From assembly GCA_023630585.1 (NCBI GenBank), contig CM042556.1, forward strand, positions 468,501 through 532,500: a DNA stretch of 64,000 bases, written 5' to 3'. Below are positions 11,804 to 24,601 of this stretch, in pieces. Every line of letters begins with the position of its first letter. The stretch's first letter is position 1. Source of the DNA: Cranoglanis bouderius. Its lineage: Eukaryota > Chordata > Actinopteri > Siluriformes > Cranoglanididae. The position numbers and the translations under genes are program-made. The notes beneath the pieces are model-generated. The model searched no databases. It worked only from the letters and a program-made list of their open reading frames with translations, and was not told the origin of the DNA.

Positions 11804-14321
11804 ATTTGGGCTCATTCGTTACATGCATTGGTGGAGAATTCAGGCAACATTTTAAACTTTGTTTTATGAGCAACTCAGTTTCAATCTAAGTGTGTTTATT
11901 AGGTTTTTTTTTTTTTTTGCACACTTCAGAGAGTGAGAAGTCTCAACGCGGATTCACTCACTCCTGTGATAACTGAAAGGCTCAAAAGCCAAATGTTCAG
12001 TTCAGTACGTTAACAGCCACTATATTTGTCTGACATTTTAGCCACTGTTAAGTGCTTAAAGTAAACTGCAGTTCATAATATTAAATTGTATCTGAAGACA
12101 ATGAAATCTCATTACAGCATATTTTAATATCATCATTGCCTGTTAAGAATGAAGAAATCTTTTTCAGCGTGATAAAAGATTGATTTGAGCAATTTTCCTC
12201 TTATCATCTTTCTAGAAGGCCCTATTATTGTATCGCTAAATTTGATTCATTGCGTATATCCAATGTTATTCGACTAAGCGATCTCACTCCCTTAGTTGCA
12301 ACCATTGGCTTAGCTACCCAAAGTGCTTTTGCTTGTGCAAATCTAGTCAAAACACTGCAGGCCAGTATTTGATTGATATGTAAATGGGAGCCCTTGACAC
12401 CTTGATCAATTGTTACATTTACAGCATTTGGCAGATGCCCTTATCCTTACCCCTTAGCGACTTTAATTTCATTCATACATCTGAGCAATTGATGGTTAAG
12501 GGCCTTGCTCAAGGGCCCAACAGTGGCGGCACTGGGATTTGAACTCACAAATTTCCGATCTGTAGTCCAATGCCTTAACCATTGAGCTACCACTGCCCAT
12601 CAGTGTTGATTTATAATGACAGCGAAGAAACCCTGTTGTTTTTGTGTGTACTGGCAGCGAAGAAATCCTGCCCCACACTCTTGTGTAGTAAACTGGCACA
12701 AAAGGATCCCTGAGATTTAAAAAGATTTTACTCATGATAGTTGCAGTAAATCAGCCGTTAAGAAAGGACAATCTCACACTAAACGTGCTCAGATTCAAAT
12801 CACGACTGAGTTTAGGGTAGGTCGCAGTACCTCTGACTAAACACCAGAGGGCCATCTTTTTGAGTGTTTAAGACGTCTCAAACTACACCTCCCTACTTCT
12901 TTGTTGCGTATGCTCACTGACGCCACCTTGTGGGCCTTCTTCGTTAGGTCTGCTTTCACAGATAGAGAAGGCTTTCCTCTCTTTTCCCCTTTGGTTTTTA
13001 CCTTTATTTTTTTTGTGTATGGTTTGTTAGTGCTTTATTTCTATTTTTCCCATTAGTTAAGTGATTCTGATTATTGTCATTAGCATCGTCGTTCTTTTAC
13101 CCTACACCCTGTTTTATTTGAATTTGATTTAAACAAAGTTTAAATTGAAATTTAAATTAACATTAAGTTGCATTTGTTCAGCCATTTGTGTACTTGCAGG
13201 TAGTGCTCCCCCTAGTGCTTTGCGGAGAAGCGACGGTTGTCCCCAGGTTAGTGAGTGGAGTCGGATGCTGGCTGTGTGTCTGTACCTCGGACACCTCTGT
13301 CCTCGTATCATTGGAGGTGGCAATTGGGCACTCCAGGTGAAGGGGTCAACAGGTCCAGCTGACCACCAGAGCAGTTTTGGTTAATTACTCTGATTATGGC
13401 TCTGTGCCGACGGAACTGCCCATTTGGAACAGCTAGCTACTAAGGCAACTGACTCAAAAGGGGTTTCAGGGGAAACCCAATTCTGACTTTGCAGTCTGGC
13501 CATTGACATGCCTCACCTGAGTGCTGTCCAATTGTGCTAAAAGTCATAGCTGTTTGAGTGGTTGCACCATGGTACGGGGAAGACAAGGGCCCCGGGTCAC
13601 ACTGCATTTGAGTGTTTGGGACTGTCAGGTAGGTTGGCCTCACCACTGATTCTCATCTGAGCAATCTCAATTCACTCCAGGCATATTTAAAGGGCATACA
13701 ATCCATTCACTTAATATAAGCCATAGAGTCTCTGGTCATTTAAGTGTTTGGCCCATCCCCCTCTCTTAAGTCATACCATCTCCCTAGGTGTTATAACTCA
13801 ACAGCGCCCCCACTCTGTCAGGCCTGTCATAAACCCTAGGCATGATAGTTAGCTTAGGTTTTCTGTTTCCCTCTATCTTTGCCTTCGTCCTTATCTTATA
13901 TTATTTTGTTCTTTTTTTCTTCTCCTTTAATTGTTTTGATTTAGTTTGTTCTGTTCTAGCTGCTGTTCTGTTGTGACTTGTTTCCTTCAGTTCACATAAA
14001 GGCAGAGCCTACGAGAGCCATCAAGGAAAGCTAAATACTAGATTGACGACCGAGGCAGCCAGTGTCATTAGATGACCCACTAGGCTACTGCCTGTTAAAA
14101 TCTCTATTTAGATCTGGCGCTCACCCACACAAACCGGCCCCTCCTGGCCATTTACAGCCAAAGACAATAGGTGTCCGGCCTACATACCACTAACTATCTG
14201 CACCAGTTAGTCAAATTCACACGCACAGCGTACATAATCAAGTATTGTTGTAACTCGCTAATTCTGCACAGACTTGCGTTGGCCTTCTGTGTTGTCTTTC
14301 TCTCACCAACAATGAGCCACC
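11804..14321 (+). other. Provirus leader region
   Basis: A long non-coding stretch between the 5' LTR and gag. It starts with a TGGGCTC segment that resembles a tRNA-Pro-type primer site with several mismatches. It is interrupted by a SINE at 12412-12602. No frame gives a recognisable protein until the gag ATG. At 2.5 kb it is unusually long, so unrecognised insertions are likely. Confidence 0.4.
12412..12602 (-). mobile_element. tRNA-derived SINE inserted in the provirus leader
   Basis: Read on the minus strand: GGCAGTGGTAGCTCAATGG (box A side, near 12602-12575), GAGTTCAAATCCC (box B, near 12550-12535), a CCCTTGAGCAAGGCCCTTAACC centre and a GGATAAGGGCATCTGCC tail near 12448-12425. It belongs to the same group as 3748-3955. 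Confidence 0.85.
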
Positions 14322-15890
14322 ATGTCCCGATCACCCAGTCCCACTGCCCACTGGGACCACCTCGAGACCTGGCTGTGTGCCATGAGCAATGCATTCCTGC
14401 CCAAAGCAGCTGGCGACCTACAGCACCTAAGCAGAGAGCAGCTGGATGACAACTTGAACAGTCTGATGGCCCATGATCCAACCCAGAACTACAAACCCAA
14501 AGAATGGGCCAAGATTATCGGGGGCCTTGCCCACAACCTCATCGCCCAGACACGACTAAGCGAAAAGAACAACATCCACCTGGAGCAAGAAGCAGCAGCG
14601 CTCATGCTCTAGGCTGAGGAGGCCCGGAGGAACCAGGCCCATGCTCAAAGCCGCCTAGATCAGCTACACCTCGAGACCCAGGATCAGCACAGAACAACAG
14701 GTGAAATGGACCCAGAGCTACAAGAGGAAGTGGAGAGACTCCAAAAGGCCCTTGCAGAGCTTCACATAGAGACAGAGCACAGAGAGCAGTTGGAGAGAGA
14801 ATCTAAATAGGAACTAAACAGGAAACTCCAACAAGGTGAAGTTCTCCTAGTCAGAGCAGAGGATGAACTGAAAGAAAGGGACGCTAAGGTCAAGGCCTGC
14901 GAAAACCACCTGCTGGCAACCCGAGCTGAAATCCTTACTTTAGTACAACAAAGAGACTCTTTCAAAGACGAACTTGACACTGTTCGCAGAGAACTGAAAT
15001 ATTCGTACCTACTGCAAAGTGACCAGAGAAGGGAAACACTTACCATGGAGTTTCCCCTGACCAATTGGCCCAGGCCTCCCAGCCACAAGTTACAAAGGGG
15101 GGTGAAAGCCCACTGCTCAATGTGTCACCAGGCAGAATCCAAGAACCCCCGTTGGCAGCAAAGGGGTGGAAGCCTTTCCAGAAAATCCTTGCCACTCCTC
15201 ACGGCATGGCTCCCAAAGAACTTGACAAGTTGGCAAAAACATTCCCACATTCACCCCAAACCCAGCAGGAGGCCACGACGTGCACGCCTACCTTCAGGAC
15301 ATAGACTTTCTTTTACAAAGTGTGAACAATGTGTTCATGTGGGACAGATTATACCTTCTCAGGATCATGTCTAGTCATGATGTGTGGAGTTTCCTAGATC
15401 GGCAACCAGAGACTGTTAAATCAGACTACCAGCAACTACAACAGGCTTTGATTAAGGAGTCCTCCGATCCTGAATCAGATCAAGGGCTCATTGCTGCCAT
15501 GGACCTCAAACAGAGCCAACTTGAAACCTCACAGGTATATTACCACCGACTCCGATGAGCATACTTCGGAGCACAGAACGAGCCAGGAATGGAGGAGGAT
15601 TTCAACTTCAGAACTCTGTTCCTCTGAAATCTGCATCCTACTGTGAGCCATCACCTAGGAGTCCTAGCCTGCCCACGCAGCATGTCCACCAAACAGCTGC
15701 AGGACTTGGCCCACAAGGCCTACGCAAAGCAGAGGAATGTCTCCAAAAAGACTGCGAAAAATCCAACCATTTACCCTGTCTCTGATCACTGCTCAGAACT
15801 GGTTCTAGAGGGCGCACAAACACACCACAGTGACCGACTCTTTAACAGAGAGTCAAGATCATCCCCAGCCAGCAGAGAGCAGTACAACTG
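14322..15890 (+). pseudogene. gag: Provirus gag remnant
   Basis: The reading frame starts at ATG 14322 (MSRSPSPTAHWDHLETW) and carries in-frame stops at 14610-14612 and near 14808. Between about 14560 and 15030 it is a Glu/Gln/Arg/Leu-rich coiled coil. A frame change near 15050 leads to a capsid-like segment at about 15280-15785 (MHAYLQDIDFLLQSV, LYLLRIMSSHDVW, DYQQLQQALIKE), itself broken by stops near 15558 and 15628. Gag would form the particle core and package the RNA. I see no Cys-His zinc knuckle. The assignment rests on position between leader and protease and on the capsid-like helical pattern. Confidence 0.65.
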
Positions 15891-16417
15891 AGATGGTGCT
15901 TGTCCCAAACACCTGACCGGACGACCTGAAAGATTCCGGGACCAGCCACGTCCATCCAACAACCAAAGGGGGGAGCCATGTAGGAAGCCAGCCGATGGCC
16001 CAGAAACGGCCGACCCTCATCAGCCAGAGAATCTAGCCCAGACAGCCAGCAGCAGACCGCCTCTTGACATACACCAAAGTCCAAGCCCTCACCAAAGCAG
16101 AACTGCGCAGCTATGCCTGACTCTGCAGAGATCCTGAGAATTCTGAAAGAGTTTATCCAGAAGAAATCTCGCAGGAGAAACAAGAAGGACAGGCCAGACT
16201 CCTTGTGACTAAGAGTAAGGCCTGAAACCAACATCTGCCCTGACAGCCCTCCAACTGAACGTAACACCCAGATCCCTGCTGACCAACCACTGACCACAGA
16301 ACCAGCTAACCCATCACCAAGTGACAGCGTCACCCACTCGCCGACAGCTGCACATCCAGAGCAAACCCACTGCCTCACACCGTCAACCAGGACTCAAAGG
16401 TACCAGGAAGCACTGTT

Positions 16418-17380
16418 TTGGTTGTCTGCCTCCCTGACGAATCACTTGAGACCAGCCCCAACTGCCTATCAGTCACCACACAAGCCCTGCTACCAAGACT
16501 CCTGGGGAATGTGATCGAAAAGGGAGTGGCCCGTAAACTCTACCTAGCCATCATGCTAGAAAATGAGGTGAAACTTGAAGCCCTGGTAGACACAGGAGCA
16601 GATCTCACTTTGATGTCATCCAAACTCTTTGACAGACTCAGAGTTGAAACTAAGAGACAAAATTGGACTCTCAAATCCCAAAGGTGTGAGCTGAATGTGC
16701 AATCATACAGCCACAATGAGGTACAACTTGAGCTGATAGCTCCCATTCACCTAACAATTGGTCCTATGAGCCTGGTACACCCTGTGTACATATCACCAAT
16801 GGACACATATACCCTTCTTGTGGGCACTGTGGGCAGACAACTCAGCCATCAGCCTCGCACTGTTCAATGTCCTCATCAAAGACACACCGGATTTCCTTTT
16901 GCCAGCAAGCACACCCGCTTCCCCTTGGACTCCTGTCTGTCAACTGCCAGGGGCATCTGTGCGTTGAACTTGAAATGGAACAATCGTTGTCTAACCCATT
17001 ACTTCCTGGTCCTACCGGACACACCGCATGACGTGTACCTTGGAGCAGACATCTTGATTCGCCTCAAGGCCCATGTGGACGTTATTAATGAGGTGGTGTG
17101 GGCCCCAATGACCTCACAGCCCCCTGTTGTTCCTGTCAACCCTGAGAACCTCCGGTCAGGCCAGACCATTCCAGAAGTCTGCACCCTAGTCAATGAACAG
17201 GAAACTGTAGTCCCGGCTTACACCAAAGGAGTCGCTGTTCGGCTCAACATGCGATGTGGTCAAACCCTAAACCATACGCTAGGTTTCTTCAAACCTTCAC
17301 TTGAATGCTTGGAACTTGGACTCACTCTGGAAGCCACACCCCTCACTGAAGTATCATCCCGTGTAGTCTACATCCTTTGA
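16418..17380 (+). pseudogene. pol: Provirus protease region
   Basis: An open frame of 320 residues, the longest intact piece of this pol. Residues around 47-60 contain the aspartic protease signature LVDTGADLTLMSS, where the DTG is the half-site that becomes active on dimerisation. A following segment (LIAPIHLTIG, YISPMDTYTLLVG) fits the flap and the later core. The latter half (DVYLGADILIRL and onward) fits the second part of the pol N-terminal region before RT. The frame ends at 17380, and RT resumes in another frame, so pol is broken here. The annotated first Met is only the first available one and the true upstream boundary is unknown. Confidence 0.7.
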
Positions 17381-17544
17381 ACTCACTTTACCAATCATTG
17401 GTCCAATCCCATCACCTATGATCCCAGAAGGGAGCTCAGATGACACAGTGTTCACAGCCCCCTTCAAGATCATCTCCATCACTTCGGTCATGCCAGTAGC
17501 CATGGAACAGACGTGCTGAACAGAGCTGACAGAGGACCAACACC

Positions 17545-18375
17545 TTGCATGTATACACAGTCTCCAACCAACCTGCCTGCGACACTGATGAGAGTACTGC
17601 CCCTCTGACTGTCAATGGGACAGGAGACACCACCACAGAGGAGCCCTATCCAGGATTTGAGACCCAAGTCCAGCAAATTCTGAAGGATGCAGATGTCATA
17701 CAAAATGATACAGACTGTCAAAAGCTCAGACAGGTCCTGTACAAGTTTAAAGTGTCATTTGCCAAACACTCTTTAGACTGTGGCCTCACTGGCCTCCATA
17801 CAGCATGCATCCCAATGCACCCAAATGCTCCTCCCACTTTCATCAACCAGTACAAGATTCCCATCACCTCACATGAACCCGTGCAGGAGATCATCGATTC
17901 CATGCTTGAGAAAGGTGTCATCCACCCATGCAACAGCAACTATTCTGCCCCCATCTGGCCTATCCTCAAGCCAAACGGCAAGTGGCCACCTACCATCGAC
18001 TACAGGAAATTGAACCAGCAGGTGCCATTATCGCGATGGCCCATGACCCAGCTGGAGCAGGAAATACCCAGAATCAGAGGAGCCACCATCTTCTCTATGC
18101 TTGATGTGGCCTCAGGATTCTGGACCATACCCGTACATCCAGAAGATCAACACAAGCTGGCCTTCACTTTCATGTTTTTTCCCGTTTTTTTCCCGTTTGG
18201 CTATGCCAACTCACCAGCTGAGTTCAACATCTTCTTGAACAAAGCTTGCCCAGATGCCAGAATGAGAGGCAACCTCATCAACGTAGATGATGTCCTCATG
18301 AAGAGCACAACGGTGGCTGACCACCTGAAAGAGATAGACCATGTGCTGGACCAATTAACCACTGCTGGTGCCTAG
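17545..18375 (+). pseudogene. pol: Provirus reverse transcriptase (fingers-palm)
   Basis: This 276-codon open frame contains RT blocks in order: IDSMLEKGVIHPCNS and APIWPILKPNGKW, then TIDYRKLNQQV, then IFSMLDVASGFWTIPV (first catalytic Asp), and VDDVLMKST, the counterpart of the YxDD box with Asp pair intact. A short duplication-like run FFPVFFPFGYANSP sits where families usually have a single PFG(F/Y). A TAG at 18373 ends it, and the frame then continues into the thumb/connection with more stops. Role: copying viral RNA into DNA. Confidence 0.8.
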
Positions 18376-19901
18376 ATTGCCCTACACAAAGGACAATGGT
18401 GCCGAACCAAGGTCAATTACGTAGGCTTACTCATCGGATCACGGGTCATTGAACTGCAGTCCAGCCGCATCCAGGCCATCCAAAACATCAAGCCTCCCAC
18501 CAAAGTCTCAGAGCTGTGAGGTTTTCTAGGTGTGTGCAACTACTCACGGCAGTTCATCGAGAACTACTCGGACACTGCACAACCTCTAACTGCTCTTCTG
18601 AAAAATGACTGCCCATTCGCCTGGACAGAAGCTCAAGCAAACGCCATGAATGAACTGAAATGACATTTGTGCAAAGCTCCATGTCTGGCTTACCCCGATC
18701 CACAGAAGGAGCTCTATTTGGAAGCTGGATTCTCCAACCACTGTCTTATTGTGGGCCTTTACCAAAGGCATGACCAGGACAAAATGGTCGCATATGCCAG
18801 CAAGACACTTCTTCCACCAGAGGGTAAATACTCAGACTGTGAAAAGGCACTGCTCTGCAATGTATGGGCCATCCAGCGAATCTCCAACTACATTGGAGCA
18901 CAAAACATTATCATAGAGACCTGCCACCAGCCTGTAATGTTCCTCAACAGCCAGCGCATCCGGGATGACGTGGTCACCAATTCATGGATAGCCACGTGGT
19001 TGATGGCCCTCCAGGGGCACAATGTTGAGGCACGATATGCCCAGAATCACAAGTCTGCACTGGGCAACGGCTTGGCTGCATGCTAAAATGGCTCTGATGA
19101 CACACCAGCTGCGACACTGGACATAGAGGGACCCCAACAACAACAACCGACCTGTCACAGGTACTTTGAAGAGAAAGTGTGCCAAGGTATGCCCACTGCC
19201 TATGTCGATGGATGTTCCTACAACCATGAGGGCACCCTAAAAGCAGGCACAGGAGTGCTATGGCTAAACAACCAACCCTGCCCACCACAACACTTCAAGT
19301 TGGGCCCCCAGTCATCGCAACATGCTGAGGTAGCAGCCATTCTCATAACCCTTCAAATTGCTTCGGCCCATAACATCAGAGAACTCCTCATTTGCACAGA
19401 CTCTATGCCACAGACTATGCCAGACTCAGTTTCACATGCCATCTTCCGGTTTGGAAACAAAATGGCTTCAGGATGGCAAACAACAAGCCGGTCAAACACC
19501 AACACCTGTTCCAAGCATGTGATGACATCACAAGAACACACGACATGATCGTCTACTGGAAAAAGGTGAAAGGACACTCAAAACAACTGGGCCTTGACAA
19601 AGATTTGAATGACCAAACGGATGCCCTTGCCAAGACTGGTGCACTACATGGCAACCTATGGTCACCTCCAATCGAGCCACCCACCCTTAATGTAGCAGCA
19701 ATAACCCACAGCCAGCGAACCCTTCCTGCAACACTGCCCACTTCACAGCCACTTTCGCTGGCGCCACAAATTTCCAACAATGACATAGCTGACCTTCAAG
19801 CCTCAGACACCTCCATACAAGCTATGCTAGACCACCTCTCTGACCCCTCCAACCACCCGATCACACCGTCTGAACTCGCTACTGCCCCTTGCCTCAGATG
19901 A
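18376..19901 (+). pseudogene. pol: Provirus connection and tandem RNase H regions
   Basis: The same frame as RT continues past stops near 18518 and 18661. The first RNase H-like region is at about 18667-19080 (LYLEAGFSNHCLIVGLYQ, YSDCEKALLCNVWAIQ) and has lost acidic active-site residues. It is the tether-type domain. A second region, from about 19177 (YVDGCSYNHEGTLKAGTGVLW, SQHAEVAAILITLQIA, LICTDS), retains the Asp, Glu, Asp pattern expected of an active RNase H. A frameshift near 19400-19480 moves the rest (VKGHSKQLGLDKDLNDQTDALA) into the next frame. Two RNase H domains in series are typical of vertebrate retroviruses. Confidence 0.7.
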
Positions 19902-20769
19902 CTGCATGAGATCAAAAACATGCTGCATGTGAAGGAAAACATTCTGTGGTATGTCCCTGATGACCTCACAGCGCCAAGGCTTGTGGTGCCACAGGGCCAA
20001 ATGGGGGTCATGCTAATGTATGCCCACGACGCACCATGTGATGGACACCACGGTACCAGAGCCACTTATGAGAGATGAAACAAGTGGCATACTGGCCCGG
20101 CAAGATGTGGCAGAGTATGTCAGAGGGTGCCTGGTTTGCTGCCAATTCCAACCAGCAAACCCAAATCACAGAGCCCCACTGCAGAGGAGTCACATTCCCA
20201 TGGTCAGACCTCCAAATAGACTGGGTGGGACTCTTGCCCAGGTCGATGAGGGGCCACAACTACTTCCTCACAGTTGTATGCCAATTCACCAAGTGGGTAG
20301 AGTGTCTTCCAGCACCCAATGACACTGCCCAGACCACGGCATACCTCCTGATGAACCACATCTTCTCCAGGTTCGGACTGTCACTAAGAGTCAACTCTGA
20401 CAGAGGCACCCACTTTACAGCCGAGATCATGCAGCAGATTTGGAAACTCCTGGGTGTACAAACTCAACTGCACATCAGCCACCACCCCATCTCATCAGGC
20501 CAAGGGGAATGAACAAATCGAATTGTGGTCAGCATGCTGAGAAAGTATGTGTCTGCCAACCAGAAAGACTGGGATGTGAAACTTCCCCTGGTGCTCATGG
20601 CCATCAGAGCCACCCCACAATAATCAACTCGTATGTCTCCCTTCAAACTAATGACTGGGCAGCAGATGACCCTGCCGCTGCACACTACCCCCACACCGTT
20701 GCACAATACAGCTGGGCAGGTGCCCGATGGACAGAGAATGCCCTCAGTCACGCAGAGACTGATGTCAAG
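19902..20769 (+). pseudogene. pol: Provirus integrase
   Basis: The region encodes the HHCC zinc domain remnant (GHHGTRATYERMKQ, split by a frameshift near 20060). The catalytic core is in the frame at 20075: WSDLQIDWVGLLP (Asp 1), RVNSDRGTHFTAEI (Asp 2), and the Glu just before a stop at 20510-20512. The C-terminal part continues past that stop to about 20760 (WDVKLPLVLMAIRATPQ, with another stop). The integrase would join viral DNA to host DNA. The coding sequence is then cut by the LINE insertion. Confidence 0.75.
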
Positions 20770-20774
20770 TACAT

Positions 20775-23700
20775 AGGATGCCGGTGACTTCCGGTGTGAG
20801 AACGCTGTGCGCGCCTGGCTGCCGCTTCACATCGGAGTATCTGTTTCTTTCTTTTCTGTTTTGTCTTTTTTGAGATTTGTCTTGCATCGGATTATTTAAC
20901 TGTTTCATTAAGTTTACATCCTCTCTGGACTATGACAATTACTGGCATACTTTGCATCGACTGTTGAGAAATTCTGCCTACTACCAGAGTATATCGGAGT
21001 ATACCTGATGTGCTTGGCCTGGCCTGGCCTGCACTTGGCCTGGATACAGCTGTTCAATTTCACCGGTATGCTACGAGCCCTCTCTCTCTCGCTGTCTTTC
21101 ACATCTCTTACGGTGCAGTTGATGAGTGAGTTCTTTGATACTCTCTTTATTATCTGTATCACTGGTTGATTGACTGGTTGGGTAGCCTTTCACTTCATTA
21201 ACTGGGTGGTGTTAAGATAGTTGAGTTCTGGCTAATGGTGCGGCGGTAGTAAATTGCGTGCTGTACGTTGTATATGATCATGCATTGGAGCTGCTCCTTT
21301 ATTATACTACTACTCAGTCTTGCGCTCATCCTTAGCGCGCAAATCATGGAAACTAAACTCCTAACTTCACAACTCAGGGCCCTGAACTTCCACTGGCATC
21401 TAGATCCTGCAACATACCAGCTTTGTGGTGAGCTCGGAATCCGCCGTTGCCCGTGTTACATTCATCGTTCAGCCAGGAAAATCCGTGTCGTCGGCCGCTC
21501 GTCTCCCACTGCAATTCCTACCATTTGGACGAATAGACTGCTCTATGCTCGTTCTACATCCCAGCGACGTCTAAACTCTCCCAGGAACTTGATCAATATT
21601 ACTCCAGATAAACACTGCAACGCGGAATGTCCCGATGTCCCCTATCAAAACTATGCCTTGTTAAACTGTCATTCCTTGACAGACAAAGCATCATTCCTCA
21701 ATGAACTAATTATGGATAAATCACTTGACATGTTTTTCCTGACTGAAACCTGGCAAATACCACATGACTACCTACAACTAAACCTCCTTACTCCCAGCGG
21801 ATATAAATATATATCGCATCCTTGTCCTCATGGTAGAGGGGGTGGCCTTGTTGTAGTGTATAGGGAAAATGTAAGAGTTGTCGTGATTGAGCTTCATCCT
21901 GTTACTTCTTTTGAATACCTAGCCTTAAGATTGTTAGTCATACATCTCTTGCTGTGATACTAATTTATTGTCCTCCAAAACCCACCTTGAAATGTAATTT
22001 TTTTACTGAACTTAGTGAAATACTTACTCTAGCCTCTGCTGCTTCGACTCATGTTCTCTTGGTTGGTGATTTTAATATTCATGTTACAGATTGTGCTGAT
22101 GCCAATGAGCTCCTGTTTGTTTTTGATTGCTTTAACCTTACACAACTTGTGAACTATCCTACCCACAAACATGGCCATACACTTGATTTAATCTGCACTT
22201 CTAACCTCAATAATGTCTGTACATCTGACTCATGGTTAGCTATATCTGACCATAAATTGATTGAGTTTAGCATCAGCATACCACTGTACAAATCGTATAA
22301 GAAAACCAAGATATCGTATCGTAACCTTAATGCTGTTGACCCCGTTTTTTTCTCTGCTTATGTTTGTGCATCTACTCTAACTGATTCACTGAACCTCACC
22401 TGTCCTTCTGAGATCCTCTCACAGTATAATTCTACTATCTCGGTTGCTCTTGAAGACCAAGCCCCTATCAGAACTAGGCTGGTACCATCCACCCACTCCT
22501 CCCCATCTTCGTGCCATGAAATCCAAATGTCGTTGCATAGAACGACTATACATAAAAACAGGCCTCACAGTGCACTCATTAGCCCTTTCTGAACATCAAC
22601 GTAAATATAAAACAGCCATAAATACCACACACTCTTCATATCAGTCTTCTATCATCAGAAATGCAAGTTGCCGACCCAAAGCTCTTTTTTCTACAGTTAA
22701 CAAGCTAATTCACCCACCTGCAAATAATGTTACTGCATCAGATGAGCTCTGTTGCTCGTTCCTATACTTTTTCCATGAAGAAATCAACAATATCTGCCAC
22801 TCTTTCTCTGAATATGACCCTAAAATTTATAGTTTTTGGCCTGAGCATTCTATCAACCCTCTTTCCTGCTTTACTCCTACCAGTCCATCTTACATCAGTA
22901 ATCTAATACAAAAATCAAACTCTTCATCCAGCCAACTAGACCCTGCTCCAACACTCCTACTTAAAAGATGTGTGTCTGCCATATCTGCTCCTATTGCACA
23001 TCTGATTAATGCCTCATTTACTTCTGCTACTGTCCCTGATAACCTTAAAAGAAACATAACCTGGACTCGTCTGTTCTACTAAATTATCGCCCAATTTCAA
23101 ACCCTCCTTTTGTATCAAAACTACTGGAAAAAGTTGTAACCTCCCAGTTACAATCTCAATTAGCAGAAAATAACCTTTATGAACCATTTCAGTCGGTTTT
23201 CAAAAGTTTCATAGCACAGAAACAGCTCTTGTGCGGTCGCAAATGACCTCCTCCTCTCTGTTGACTCTGGTGGTCTCAGTATTCTAATACTGCTTGACCT
23301 GAGCGCTGCGTTTGACACCATCTGCCATAAAACACTCCTCTCCCATATCGCAGACATAGGTATCAGTGGCGATGCTCAAGCTTGGTTTCTATGATATCTC
23401 ACAGATCGTAGATATTTTGTTTCTATTAAAAGCTTCAAATCCCCCACTCGCCCTCTTATCCGTGGCATTCCCCAGGGCTCCGTTCTTGGCCCTCTCCTTT
23501 TCATAATTTATATGCTTCCCCTTGGCCACATTATTCGTCGTCACAATCTCCAATACCACTGCTATGCGGACGACACACAGATCTATGCAACCGCCTGCTC
23601 TGACATATCCATCTCAGTCTGTGCACTAACAGCCTGTATTCATGAAATAAAATAGTGGCTAAGCACTAATTTTCTTAAACTCAATGCTTAAAAAACTGAA

Positions 23701-24601
23701 ATAATAATTTTTGGCTCACAAGCTCGCAGACAAAATGTTGAAATAAGCCTGGATATTGATGGCTTCCTCACAAAACCCTCTGAAAAAATAAAAAATCTTG
23801 GTATTATACTTGACCCATAATTGACTTGAAGCACACCTCAAATCTATCCGTAAAACTGTCTTATTCACCTCAGACAAATTGCCAGACTGTTTCCTATTCT
23901 TAGCATGAAGGATGCTGAGACACTGGTCCATGCATTCATAACATCACGGCTTGATTACGGCAATTGTCTGTTTTTTGGCCTTCCATCTAAACTGATTAAC
24001 AAATTACAATACATTCAAAACTCTGCAGCACACGTTATTACTCATAAAAAACTCTTTGAACATATTACTCCCACTTTAGCTGGTCTGCACTGGTTGTCTG
24101 TCTCCTGTTGCATTAAATTCAAACTTCTGCTCCTCACCTTCAGAGCCTTAAATGGTCTAGCACCCCAATATCTTTGTGACTTACTGCACATTTACACACC
24201 AACATGCTCCCTTCGCTCATCAAACCTAGGTCTTCTCTATGTCCCTAAGTTCCATCTCTCCACTGCTGGCGGCCGATCTTTCAGCATAGCTGCCCCTAAG
24301 TTATGGAACTCACTCCCCCAAAATCTCCGGAACATATCCTCCATTTCCTTGTTTAAATCACAGTTAAAATTCTTTCTCTTCTCCCAACACTATCTCTCTA
24401 CTTCTGATGCCTGACCTTCTGGAATTTCTTTGTCTATATATTCAATTGTTGTGTGTTCCTTGATTGTAAAGTGTCCTTATTTCTGTTGCCTGACTTTCTG
24501 AATTTCTCTGTCTGTATGTTCAATTGCTGTTGTTTCTTATTGTAAAGTGTCCTTGAGCTGTGGAAAGGCGCTATATAAAAAAAACTTATTATTATTATTA
24601 T
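20775..24601 (+). mobile_element. L2-group LINE inserted in the provirus
   Basis: A 3.8 kb non-LTR retrotransposon flanked by TACAT on both sides (20770-20774 and 24602-24606), consistent with a 5-bp target-site duplication. It has a GC-rich 5' leader with a (GGCCT)n stretch near 21018-21043, an endonuclease-RT ORF, and a 3' UTR ending in GGAAAGGCGCTATATAAA and (ATT)n, the tail form of fish L2-like LINEs. The 3' UTR holds a direct repeat of about 75 bp (24410-24489 versus 24490-24558). It separates the provirus pol from env. Confidence 0.85.
21268..24414 (+). pseudogene. LINE endonuclease-reverse transcriptase ORF, broken
   Basis: The apurinic-type endonuclease lies at about 21640-22300 in two frames: ALLNCHSLTDKASFLNEL, FFLTETW, GRGGGLVVVYRE, ILIYCPPKP, LLVGDFNIHV and SDHKLIEF are all recognisable in order. 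RT follows: LLDLSAAFDTI near 23295, RGIPQGSVLGPLLF near 23460 and the catalytic CYADDTQIY near 23565. The C-terminal region at 23905-24414 is an intact frame ending in LFKSQLKFFLFSQHYL. Frameshifts near 21955, 22450, 23085-23400 and 23820 inactivate it. The enzyme would nick DNA and copy the LINE RNA at the nick. Confidence 0.8.

Noticed and set aside
14100..14140. A primer-binding site (TCTGGCGCTCACCC) placing the provirus LTR end at about 14.1 kb
   Set aside because: It matches no tRNA site well, and the repeated LTR sequence ends more than 2 kb earlier, so it was not used.
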